From an uncultured Pseudomonadales bacterium (GTDB lineage Bacteria > Pseudomonadota > Gammaproteobacteria > Pseudomonadales > Porticoccaceae): a stretch of 64,000 nucleotides of DNA. This document shows positions 56,502-64,000 of the stretch, one piece after another; position 1 is the first letter of the stretch, and each line of letters begins with the position of its first letter. Both the position numbers and the translations under genes were made by a program. The notes under the pieces were generated by a model. It was not told where the DNA came from. It searched no databases and saw nothing but the letters and a program-made list of their open reading frames with translations. The DNA lies in contig CALSRZ010000001.1 in assembly GCA_943788895.1 (NCBI GenBank), positions 248,001-312,000 on the forward strand, read 5' to 3'.

Positions 56502-57790
56502 TCTGCACTGACCTCAAGAGGTAAGAGAATGCGTGTCAAGGTGCCGCCTTGGCCGTCACTGTCTGCGATATTTTTAAGGCTCACCGAACCGCCAAATCGT
56601 GTCAGTGTTGCCTGGGATAAGAATAGGCCAAGTCCCAAACCATCGGCTTTATCGGTGACAAAAGCCTCACCCAAACTATCCATTTTCTCTGGGTCGAGCC
56701 CAGCGCCATAGTCGCGGATATCAATAGTTGCTCTATCGGTATTCCAGTTGATATTAACATCAACATGAGTGCTGGCATCGGCAGCATTGTTAAGCAGATT
56801 GAGAATCGACTGGGCGATAGTGGGGTGAAATACAGCTGCGCTATCAATGCAATCTGAGAAGTGAATATTGGCTTTAAGGGTGGGGCGCATCAACTGCCAA
56901 CGCTCCAGAACCTTGGTAAAGTAGTTCTCCACTGGCTGGGATTTCAATCGACTGGATTGGGATTCCTCAGCGGTTGTCAGCAGTTGTTTTAAGGTGGTTT
57001 TACACTGATCTATCTGCTGATTGAGTAAGCTGAGATCAGAGTTATTGAGGTTGCCATCAGTTATCTCACTGACCATCATTTCATCGACAATCAACTTCAT
57101 CGTATTCAGAGGGGTGCCCAGTTCATGGGCTGTACCGGCGGCCAATGTGCCGACTGCAAGCAGCTGTTCATCGCGCAGTTGCGCTTCACGTTGCAGGGCA
57201 ATTTCCTGCTGCTGTATTTTCAGGGCCGAGGCCATACGGCTTATAAAGTAGATAATAATCCCCGCGCTGATCGCGAAGTTAGCCCACATCCCGAGTATAT
57301 GCAGGCTGTTATTGCCACCACCATGATGCTGATGGGCCGGGGCAATAGCGGCGATCGGCATATAGAATTTCAGCAGCAGGCTGTAGGCTGCCATAGCGGC
57401 AAGCGCGACAAAGATACTGTAGCGCCGCGATAAGGTTATCGCGGCAATACTGATCGGAATCAGGTAATAAGAGATAAACGGGTTTGAGGCACCACCGCTA
57501 AAATACAGCAGTAGTGAAAAGAACAGTATATCGATTAGCAGGTGGACAAAAAATTCATTGTCAGTAATCGGCACCTGCATCCGGCTGCGCTGCCAGGTTG
57601 CAGCGGTTACTGAGGCGTAGACGGCCAAAATCAGGGTAATGGCAGTGGCCGGCAGTCCGATTGGGCTGATCTGGGTGAAATAGATCAGTGCCGCAATTTG
57701 CCCGAGTAAAGCCACAGCTCTAATTGAGCTGAGGCGAATAAGATTTTGCCGGACCGCTGAGCTGGTCTGCTGATAAGCATCTTTTGTCAT
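56498..57790 (-). CDS. regB: Redox sensor histidine kinase, RegB/PrrB/RoxS family
   Basis: Six TM helices (about residues 20-190) contain the family heptapeptide GGASNPF (GGxxNPF) linked to quinone sensing. The H-box is AAGTAHELGTPLNTMK; N, G1 and G2 ATP-binding boxes follow (NLLNNAADAS, IRDYGAGLD, DGLGLGLFLS). The redox-active cysteine of the Rhodobacter enzyme is not evident in the linker, so signalling may rely on the quinone site. Encoded with its response regulator as an overlapping pair. Confidence 0.93.
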   Translation of the reverse strand: MTKDAYQQTSSAVRQNLIRLSSIRAVALLGQIAALIYFTQISPIGLPATAITLILAVYASVTAATWQRSRMQVPITDNEFFVHLLIDILFFSLLLYFSGGASNPFISYYLIPISIAAITLSRRYSIFVALAAMAAYSLLLKFYMPIAAIAPAHQHHGGGNNSLHILGMWANFAISAGIIIYFISRMASALKIQQQEIALQREAQLRDEQLLAVGTLAAGTAHELGTPLNTMKLIVDEMMVSEITDGNLNNSDLSLLNQQIDQCKTTLKQLLTTAEESQSSRLKSQPVENYFTKVLERWQLMRPTLKANIHFSDCIDSAAVFHPTIAQSILNLLNNAADASTHVDVNINWNTDRATIDIRDYGAGLDPEKMDSLGEAFVTDKADGLGLGLFLSQATLTRFGGSVSLKNIADSDGQGGTLTRILLPLEVSAE

Positions 57791-57868
57791 CTGTAAATGG
57801 TATCAGAAATAGTTTATAAAATTGCCCGCAGCGTTGTTAATCGCTTAAAAAACGTTACTATGGGCGCC

Positions 57869-57910
57869 TTAAAACACCAATGTTAAAAAACCAACGTTAA
57901 AACACCGATG
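57869..57910. repeat. Three tandem 14-bp imperfect repeats before the DUF2750 gene
   Basis: TTAAAACACCAATG, TTAAAAAACCAACG and TTAAAACACCGATG follow one another without gaps, ending 9 bp before the chosen start. They could be operator copies or a replication-slippage product. Confidence 0.75.
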
Positions 57911-57919
57911 GGGAACTCT

Positions 57920-58285
57920 ATGCAGCCACTCTCTGATGATCTTCAGGAAAACCTCGACCGCATGATTGTTGAATGCCTGGAAAATGGTTGTGTCTGGGGC
58001 TTGCAGGATGCCGAGGAAAACTGGGCGCTGGTCGGGTCTACGGATAACGAATCTATCGATGTGATACCTTTCTGGTCTGATCGCGAGTTGGCCGTGGCGC
58101 TGTGTGATGGTGACTGGGAAATCTATAAGCCGGTGGCCATTGAGATGGAAGAGTTTCTCGATGACTGGCTGCCAGGTATGCACAGTGATGTGTTGATGGT
58201 TGGCGTTAACTGGAGTGCGGACCTTGAAGGCCAGGAATTTGAGCCGCTGGATCTGCTTGAAGAATTTGAAGCTGAATTAGATTAA
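57920..58285 (+). CDS. DUF2750 family protein
   Basis: An acidic soluble protein of about 121 residues. The family pattern is clear: VWGLQDAEENWALVG, VIPFWSDRELAVAL, EMEEFLDDWLPGM and a Glu/Asp-rich end. No function is known for the family. The second ATG (57920) is preferred over 57908 because GGGGA precedes it at normal spacing. Divergent from regB; its stop overlaps the stop of the XRE regulator by 4 bp. Confidence 0.85.
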   Translation: MQPLSDDLQENLDRMIVECLENGCVWGLQDAEENWALVGSTDNESIDVIPFWSDRELAVALCDGDWEIYKPVAIEMEEFLDDWLPGMHSDVLMVGVNWSADLEGQEFEPLDLLEEFEAELD

Positions 58286-58497
58286 TTCTCCGAATACTGA
58301 AATACCTCTTCCAGTGGTACCTGAAAGACCTGTGCAATTCTAAAGGCAAGTTCCAGAGAGGGGGAGTAGCGACAGGCTTCTAGTGAAAGGATAGTCTGTC
58401 TGGTAACACCAACTTTGTCAGCCAGCCCTGACTGTGTCATCTGCCCATTCTCAAAGCGCAGCTGGCGGACCTTATTTTCAATTTGATGTTTACCCAC
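58282..58497 (-). CDS. XRE-family transcriptional regulator
   Basis: A 71-residue single-domain helix-turn-helix protein (VRQLRFENGQMTQSGLADKVGVTRQTILSLEACRYSP) of the YozG-like class. These are usually encoded beside a small membrane protein and regulate the pair. Here the membrane protein gene lies 4 bp upstream in the same operon. The likely operator is the inverted repeat at 59018-59064. Confidence 0.92.
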   Translation of the reverse strand: MGKHQIENKVRQLRFENGQMTQSGLADKVGVTRQTILSLEACRYSPSLELAFRIAQVFQVPLEEVFQYSEN

Positions 58498-58501
58498 AGG
58501 G

Positions 58502-58981
58502 CTATCCTCGTCGATAGTAGAAGAGTTGAGTGGCCTGTTTGAACAGTGCTGAAATCATAAGCGCAACCAATATAAGATGCATAGCCACTGAGCTATTTAT
58601 AACTGTCAATTCACTGCTGGCTTCGCCAATTAAAGTACCGCTTTCGGCAAACAATAGAATACCTTCGCTGAGCATAATTATGCCGATTAAAATGCTGCAG
58701 AGTATTGTTAGCGAGTAATAACCGGAGGCGTTGCCTCTGGACTCAATCGCCAGGTCCCGCTCATCTTTTTGTTCAGGCGTCTCACGGGCAAACAGTGCGT
58801 AGAGAATAATACTGATGACTACCGAGAGAATAATCACATTCCTTACCAGTATGCTCATTTCGTAGTTGGCAACCTGCGTCCATCCAGAGAGTTGGTAACT
58901 GCTATAGAAATAATAAAGTGACACCAGTGCGGTGATAGTAAATTCAATCCAGATATTTTTTTCACGTGCTGAGATATCCAT
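58502..58981 (-). CDS. Four-TM membrane protein, DUF2178-like, partner of XRE regulator
   Basis: 159 residues with TM segments at about 13-30, 45-63, 93-112 and 128-147, and a conserved charged loop PEQKDERDLAIESRGN between TM2 and TM3. That loop is typical of small membrane proteins co-encoded with YozG-type regulators. Function unknown; possibly senses membrane state. Confidence 0.75.
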   Translation of the reverse strand: MDISAREKNIWIEFTITALVSLYYFYSSYQLSGWTQVANYEMSILVRNVIILSVVISIILYALFARETPEQKDERDLAIESRGNASGYYSLTILCSILIGIIMLSEGILLFAESGTLIGEASSELTVINSSVAMHLILVALMISALFKQATQLFYYRRG

Positions 58982-59017
58982 GTCCAGGCTCCATTAGTCA
59001 GAAGTGCTTTGTATTCG

Positions 59018-59064
59018 ACAATGTACAAAATATATTACCTTGTGTAAAGTATTTCTTACATTGT
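59018..59064. promoter_or_regulatory. Inverted repeat ACAATGTA / TACATTGT between divergent genes
   Basis: Perfect 8-bp arms at 59018-59025 and 59057-59064 are separated by 31 bp of AT-rich sequence that itself holds a TGTAA-N8-TTACA palindrome. The centre-to-centre distance is 39 bp. It lies between the membrane/XRE operon and the DUF3581 gene and is a good operator candidate for the XRE protein. Confidence 0.45.
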
Positions 59065-59135
59065 ATGAGCCTGCCTTGACCTTGTGCCAAAACTCATTAG
59101 TATGCGCGGCTAATCAGCCTACTAAGCAGACCAGT

Positions 59136-59849
59136 ATGTTTCTCGAGCAGTTTCATAGTTCAAACAATAAATTTATATCGATCAGTGCCGAGCAGGGCAG
59201 TGGTTTTGCAAAAGATATCAGCAATGATTTTAATCCGATTCACGATCCGGGCAGCAAGCGTTTCTGTGTCCCCGGCGATCTGCTCTTTGCATTGGTATTG
59301 GGTCGCTACGGTATCAGCGAGAAGATGACCTTTAATTTTGCCGGTATGGTTTCGGCAGATACAGAGTTAAGCTTTCCAGAATCTCCCGGTGATCATTTTA
59401 AGATTGTCGATGGTCGTGAGAAGTCTTATCTCGAAGTGTCACGCAGTGGGCAAGTATCAGATAATGCGGCGGCGATTGAGAGCCTGACCAAAAATTACGT
59501 GTACTTCTCCGGCCAGAATTTTCCCCATCTGCTGGTGCCGATTATGGCTGAACACAACATTATGATTAATCCCCAGCGCCCGCTGGTGATCTACGATTCC
59601 ATGTCACTGCAGTTTGATACTCTGGATTTACAAGAACCGGCTGTTGAGTTTGTCGGCCACAGCTTTAAAGCTGAGGGTAAGCGCGGCGATGTGCAGTTTG
59701 AATTGCGTCTGATGGATCAGGGAAAGCAGGTTGGCAGTGGTGTAAAAACATTGATCCTCAGTGGCTTGCGTGAATATGAGCAAACTGCTGTAGATAGCAT
59801 GGTAACGGGCTATCAGGCCAGCAAAGATGGCTACCTGGAATCCGCATAA
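59136..59849 (+). CDS. DUF3581 family protein
   Basis: About 237 residues. The N-terminal half (SAEQGSGFAKDISNDFNPIHDPGSKRFCVPGDLLFALVLGRYG) has a MaoC/hotdog-like look, with the Asn-x-x-His pattern of acyl-CoA hydratases, and the second half repeats a similar strand pattern, so a double-hotdog fold is likely. DUF3581 proteins are found in marine gammaproteobacteria and are uncharacterised. I use the ATG at 59136; the ORF-track start at 59004 runs through the intergenic operator. Confidence 0.8.
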   Translation: MFLEQFHSSNNKFISISAEQGSGFAKDISNDFNPIHDPGSKRFCVPGDLLFALVLGRYGISEKMTFNFAGMVSADTELSFPESPGDHFKIVDGREKSYLEVSRSGQVSDNAAAIESLTKNYVYFSGQNFPHLLVPIMAEHNIMINPQRPLVIYDSMSLQFDTLDLQEPAVEFVGHSFKAEGKRGDVQFELRLMDQGKQVGSGVKTLILSGLREYEQTAVDSMVTGYQASKDGYLESA

Positions 59850-59868
59850 ATAGCGGCTCCAGGCTTGC

Positions 59869-62689
59869 TTACTTCAACATATCCTTTAAGAAATGACCGG
59901 TGTGTGACCCTTTGATGGTCGCCACCTTCTCCGGGGTTCCCTCGGCAATAATCTGCCCGCCACCAGAACCACCTTCAGGTCCGAGATCAACAATCCAGTC
60001 TGCGGTTTTAATCACATCCAGGTTGTGCTCGATCACCACCATAGTATTGCCCTGATCGCGCAGTCGATGCAGCACTGCCAACAGCTGTTCAATATCGTGG
60101 AAGTGCAGGCCGGTGGTTGGCTCGTCGAGAATATACAGGGTCTTGCCTGTGTCTCGTTTGGAGAGTTCTTTTGATAGCTTAATACGCTGAGCTTCACCAC
60201 CGGAGAGAGTGGTCGCAGACTGTCCCAGCTTAATATAGGAGAGGCCGACATCCATCAGCGTCTGTAGTTTTCGCGCGACCGCTGGAATAGCATCGAAAAA
60301 TTCGCGGGCATCTTCCACGGTCATATCCAGAACCTGATGAATATTCTTGCCCTTAAAGTGAATGTCCAAGGTTTCGCGGTTATAGCGCTTGCTCTTGCAG
60401 ACATCACAGGGCACATAGATATCCGGCAAAAAGTGCATCTCAACCTTGGTTACGCCATCACCCTGACAGGCTTCGCAGCGTCCGCCTTTAACATTAAAGC
60501 TAAAGCGGCCGGGGTTATAACCTCGCGAGCGGGCTTCCTGAGTGGCGGCAAACAGTTCGCGAATTGGCGTAAAGATACCGGTGTAGGTGGCCGGGTTTGA
60601 GCGCGGGGTGCGACCGATTGGGCTCTGGTCAATATCGATACATTTATCCAGCTGATTAAGGCCGGTAATCTCTTTATGGGGAGCAGACTTTAATGTTGTC
60701 GCCTTGTTTAGGGCCACTGCTGCCGCCGGATAGAGAGTCTCATTGATCAGCGTCGATTTACCGGAACCGGAGACGCCGGTAATACAGGTAAACAGGCCAA
60801 TTGGAATCTGTAGGTCGACATTCTGGAGGTTATTGCCGCAGGCGCCAGTGACATTGATAAATTTACCTTTGTCTTGATTGCGCTTCGCTGGAACAGCAAT
60901 GCCTCGCTTGCCGGAGAGAAACTGTCCGGTGACTGAGTTGGGATTGTTCTTGATCTGTTTAGCGCTGCCCTCGGCAACTATCTGCCCGCCGTGTACGCCG
61001 GCACCTGGGCCTATATCGACTATATAGTCAGCTGCGGCAATCGCCTCTTCGTCGTGCTCGACAACAATCACTGTATTGCCCAGATCACGCAGGCGGACCA
61101 GAGTTTTTAAGAGTCTTTCATTATCCCGTTGATGCAGCCCGATCGAGGGCTCATCGAGAATATACATCACGCCAACAAGCCCGGCACCAATCTGGCTGGC
61201 CAGGCGAATACGCTGTGCTTCACCACCAGACAGAGTATCTGCACTGCGGTTTAGGGAGAGGTAGTTAAGGCCGACATCGACCAAAAAGCGAAAGCGCTGT
61301 TGAATCTCTTTAATAATCTTTTCGGCGATCTCACCCTGGCGACCCTTGAGTTGAAGCTGATCAAAGTAATCGCAACATTCACCGACCGGCATGCAGACGA
61401 TATCTTCCAGGCGTCGCTCGTCGATAAATACATGGCGTGCAGATTTTCGCAGTCTGGTGCCCGCACATTCAGGGCAGTGGGAGCTGGTCATATACTTGCT
61501 TAGTTCATCGCGTACCGAGGTGGACTCGGTCTCGCGGTAGCGGCGCTCCATATTATTGATGACACCTTCAAAGGTATGTTCGCGGCGAAACATAGTGCCG
61601 CGATCATTGACGTAGCTAAAGGTGATCTCTTCGTCGCCGCTGCCGTAGAGCACTTTTGACTGATGTTCTTCCGACAGATCCTGCCAGGGCGAATCAATAT
61701 CAAAATCGTAATGGGCGGCCAGCGAGGAGAGCATATTGTAGTAATACAAAGTGCGCCGATCCCAGCCGCGAATAGCGCCCTCGGAAATTGATGCCTCGGG
61801 GTGCTGTATCACTCGATCCACATCAAAGAACTGTTTCATTCCCAGACCATCACAGGTCGGGCAGGCACCCACTGGATTGTTAAAAGAGAACAGTCGTGGC
61901 TCCAGTTCATTGAGGCTGTAGTTACACACCGAACAGGCAAATTTTGCCGAGAACATCTGGTCTGGCTTGTCCTTATCCATATAGCTGATGGCGGCCAGAC
62001 CCTCGGCCAGGGTCAGGGCAGTTTCAAAGGACTCGGCAAGACGCAGACCCATATCCGCCTTGACCTTAAAGCGGTCGACCACAACTTCGATATCGTGTTT
62101 TTGCTTTTTATTCAGGGCTGGTGCTTCGTCCAGATCGCAGACCAGGCCATCAATTCTGGCGCGGATAAAACCCTGGCGGCGCAGGCTCTCAAATAGATGC
62201 AGGTGCTCGCCTTTGCGACCTTTAACTATGGGTGCCAGCAGCATCAGTTTGGTATTTTCCGGCATCGCCAGAACCTGATCGACCATCTGGCTGACAGTCT
62301 GCGCCTTAAGCGGCTGGTTGTGGTCTGGGCAGCGCGGCTCACCGGCGCGGGCAAAAAGCAGGCGCAGGTAATCGTAGATCTCGGTAATTGTTCCCACTGT
62401 GGAGCGCGGGTTGTGGGAGGTGGATTTTTGTTCAATGGAGATGGCGGGAGAGAGCCCCTCAATATGATCGACATCGGGCTTTTCCATCATCGACAAGAAC
62501 TGTCGAGCATAGGTCGATAGGGACTCTACATAGCGGCGCTGCCCCTCGGCATAGAGGGTATCGAAGGCCAGAGATGACTTACCCGATCCAGACAGGCCGG
62601 TGATAACAATTAACTTGTCTCGCGGGAAGATCGAGATCAATATTTTTGAGATTGTGGGTTCGTGCGCCACGTACCTGAATGGTATCCAT
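59869..62689 (-). CDS. uvrA: Excinuclease ABC subunit A (one-base frameshift at N-terminus)
   Basis: Damage-recognition ATPase of nucleotide excision repair. Two ABC modules carry Walker [10 protein letters not shown] and GVSGSGKST and signature LSGGEAQRI twice; zinc modules CSVC..CPTC and [12 protein letters not shown] are present. The track start (62670) gives an unnatural N-terminus. The ATG at 62689 opens [22 protein letters not shown] in the other frame, and one extra base near 62624-62626 joins it to RDKLIVITG. Divergent from the MFS gene, as in Pseudomonas. No clear LexA box is seen upstream. Confidence 0.96.
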
Positions 62690-62910
62690 TGAGAAGTCTT
62701 ATGCTCAGTTAAACGGCCGATTATAGAGGTGCAGTTAACCCAATCGCCAAAGTGAATTTTTAAATCTTAACCACTGATACGCATACACCGGTTCTACAGA
62801 CTGAAATTTACTGAAAATAGATTAATTAAAGCGAAACCCAGCGATAACTAATTGCACTGATGCTTAGCGCTGTTACTATATTCGCCTTAAAAATTAACCT
62901 GATACTGACC

Positions 62911-64000
62911 TTGAATAATTCCCCTCACATTTTCCGCCATAGAAAAGCGCGCCACTGCCTCTCTAGCCTCCCTTTACGGCTTTAGAATGCTCGGTCTTTT
63001 TATGGTGCTTCCGGTACTTGCACTGTATATAGATGACTACAGTGGCGCCTCGCCATTCTTGCTGGGAGTGACTCTGGGAATCTATGGTCTGACCCAGGCC
63101 CTGTTGCAAATACCGCTGGGACTGTTGTCGGACAGAATTGGCCGCGGGCCGGTGATTGTCGGTGGGCTGGTGGTGTTTATTATCGGCAGTATTATCGCCG
63201 CCAATGCGGATAGCATAACCGGGCTTATTATTGGTCGTGCAGTGCAGGGTGCGGGCGCTATTGCCAGTACATTGATGGCACTGGTCAGCGATTTAACCAG
63301 TGAAGAGAATCGCACCAAATCCATGGCAGCCATCGGCGCCAGTATTGGCCTGTCATTTATGTTGGCGATGATACTGGGCCCTGCTATCTCGTCGGCTATG
63401 GGACTCTCGGGGATATTTTGGGTAACCGCAGTGCTTGGGTTGATTGGAATATTTGTTTTTTTGGTTGCAGTGCCTCGGACTGTATCGGTCAGCGCAATCG
63501 CGAGACCCTGACCGATGTCAGCAGATTGGACGACTTGTTTACGAGCCAAATTTGTGGCGGCTTAATTTCGGTATTTTTGCCCTGCATTTGGTGCTGATGG
63601 CCGGCTTTGTGGTGATTCCAACCATCCTTACCGAAGAGATGGGTATTTCGCCAGACAATCTCTGGTGGGTCTATCTGCTGTTGATCGGTGGTGGCTTTTT
63701 TGCCATGTTGCCGGTGATGATACTGGGTGAAAAATACCGTCGCCAGAAGATCAGCTTTGTCGCTGCAGTGGCGGTTATGACGATACTGATGGCTCTGTTG
63801 GCTGTATGTCGCGGCAGTCTGCTACCCGGCATTATGCTGCTGGCTGTTTTTTGCCGCGTTTAATCTGCTTGAAGCTATGCTGCCGTCCTGGTTGAGCAAG
63901 GCCTGTCCGGCAGGGCAGAAGGGCACGGCAATGGGTATTTACTCCACCAGCCAGTTTCTCGGCGCCTTTGCTGGCGGCATTCTGGGCGGCTGGAGTTTGC
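62911..64000 (+). pseudogene. MFS transporter (DHA1/YajR-like), frameshifted and cut by window end
   Basis: The N-terminal half has the MFS motif A (GLLSDRIGRGPVIVGG) and starts near RATASLASLYGFRMLGLFMVLPVLALY. The later half continues in other frames: LWRLNFGIFALHLVLMAGFVVIP, EKYRRQKISF, then NLLEAMLPSWLSK and GTAMGIYSTSQFLGAF up to the last base. Breaks lie near 62930, 63490, 63550 and 63850. A TTG at 62911 is a possible start. Location beside uvrA matches the transporter between uvrA and ssb in Pseudomonas. Substrate unknown; probably intact in the organism. Confidence 0.8.

Noticed and set aside
62690-62910. LexA box upstream of uvrA
   Set aside because: uvrA is a classic SOS gene, so I searched for CTG-N10-CAG. 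Only half-sites are present (for example CTGTTACTATATTCGC). None is good enough to call.

Overview
The window looks like chromosomal DNA of an aerobic marine gammaproteobacterium, probably from the Cellvibrionales / SAR92-like breadth of the class. This rests on a class II ribonucleotide reductase split into NrdJa and NrdJb as in Pseudomonas, Pseudomonas-like synteny (ilvI-ilvH-ilvC-pssA, uvrA divergent from an MFS gene, rlmB next to rpsF-rpsR-DUF2232-rplI-dnaB), a RegB/RegA redox pair and a secreted laminarinase-type GH16. The genus is inference. I see no tRNA, rRNA, CRISPR array, insertion sequence or prophage.

Layout. 1-1.4 kb: end of a GGDEF-EAL protein. 1.5-4.4 kb: nrdJa-nrdJb, preceded by two NrdR boxes and a perfect DnaA box. 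4.9-6.9 kb: a divergent trpB-trpA pair. 6.9-21.9 kb: a long minus-strand run ending in a 13-gene overlapping operon of envelope proteins. In transcription order these are a TPR/TonB-C-like protein, a repeat lipoprotein, two PEGA-linked membrane proteins (one with a SUMF1/FGE-like domain), an ExbB/TolQ/MotA-like channel, an Hsp70/actin-like protein, two paralogous one-TM vWA proteins, two lipoproteins and an M48-LysM protease. Its promoter region carries a perfect LexA-like palindrome. This is the best candidate for an undescribed system. 22-30 kb: a CaiB-type CoA transferase, M20 and M28 hydrolases, NhaC, a SPOR protein and priA. 30-38 kb: rpmE, lapA-pyrF, a GH16 lipoprotein, a 2OG-Fe(II) oxygenase, trhO, glpK and an RDD protein. 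38-45 kb: rlmB, a CDP-alcohol transferase, the rpsF-dnaB cluster and panC-panD. 46-53.5 kb: branched-chain amino acid genes ilvI-ilvH-ilvC and leuA around a phosphatase and pssA, then a holD-like gene and rimI. 54-64 kb: nfeD-qmcA, regB-regA, small regulators, DUF3581, uvrA and an MFS gene cut by the window end.

How the genes work together. The envelope operon encodes the parts of an energised inner-membrane machine. I infer that the ExbB-like protein and the two vWA proteins form a proton-driven stator: both vWA proteins carry a TolR/ExbD-like FLDV/FLDI motif at the start of their single TM helix. The cytoplasmic Hsp70/FHA-like protein and the periplasmic PEGA, lipoprotein and protease parts would sit on either side. 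The function is unknown.

Sequence quality. Many conserved genes carry one-base indels while the protein stays conserved on both sides (trpA, M48, priA, rpsF, ilvI, leuA, holD-like, uvrA). Dense clusters hit the phosphatase-pssA block (49.3-50.9 kb), the DUF4124 gene and the terminal MFS gene. Hits in essential genes, often in short homopolymers, point to sequencing or assembly errors rather than decay. Coordinates for these genes span both frames.
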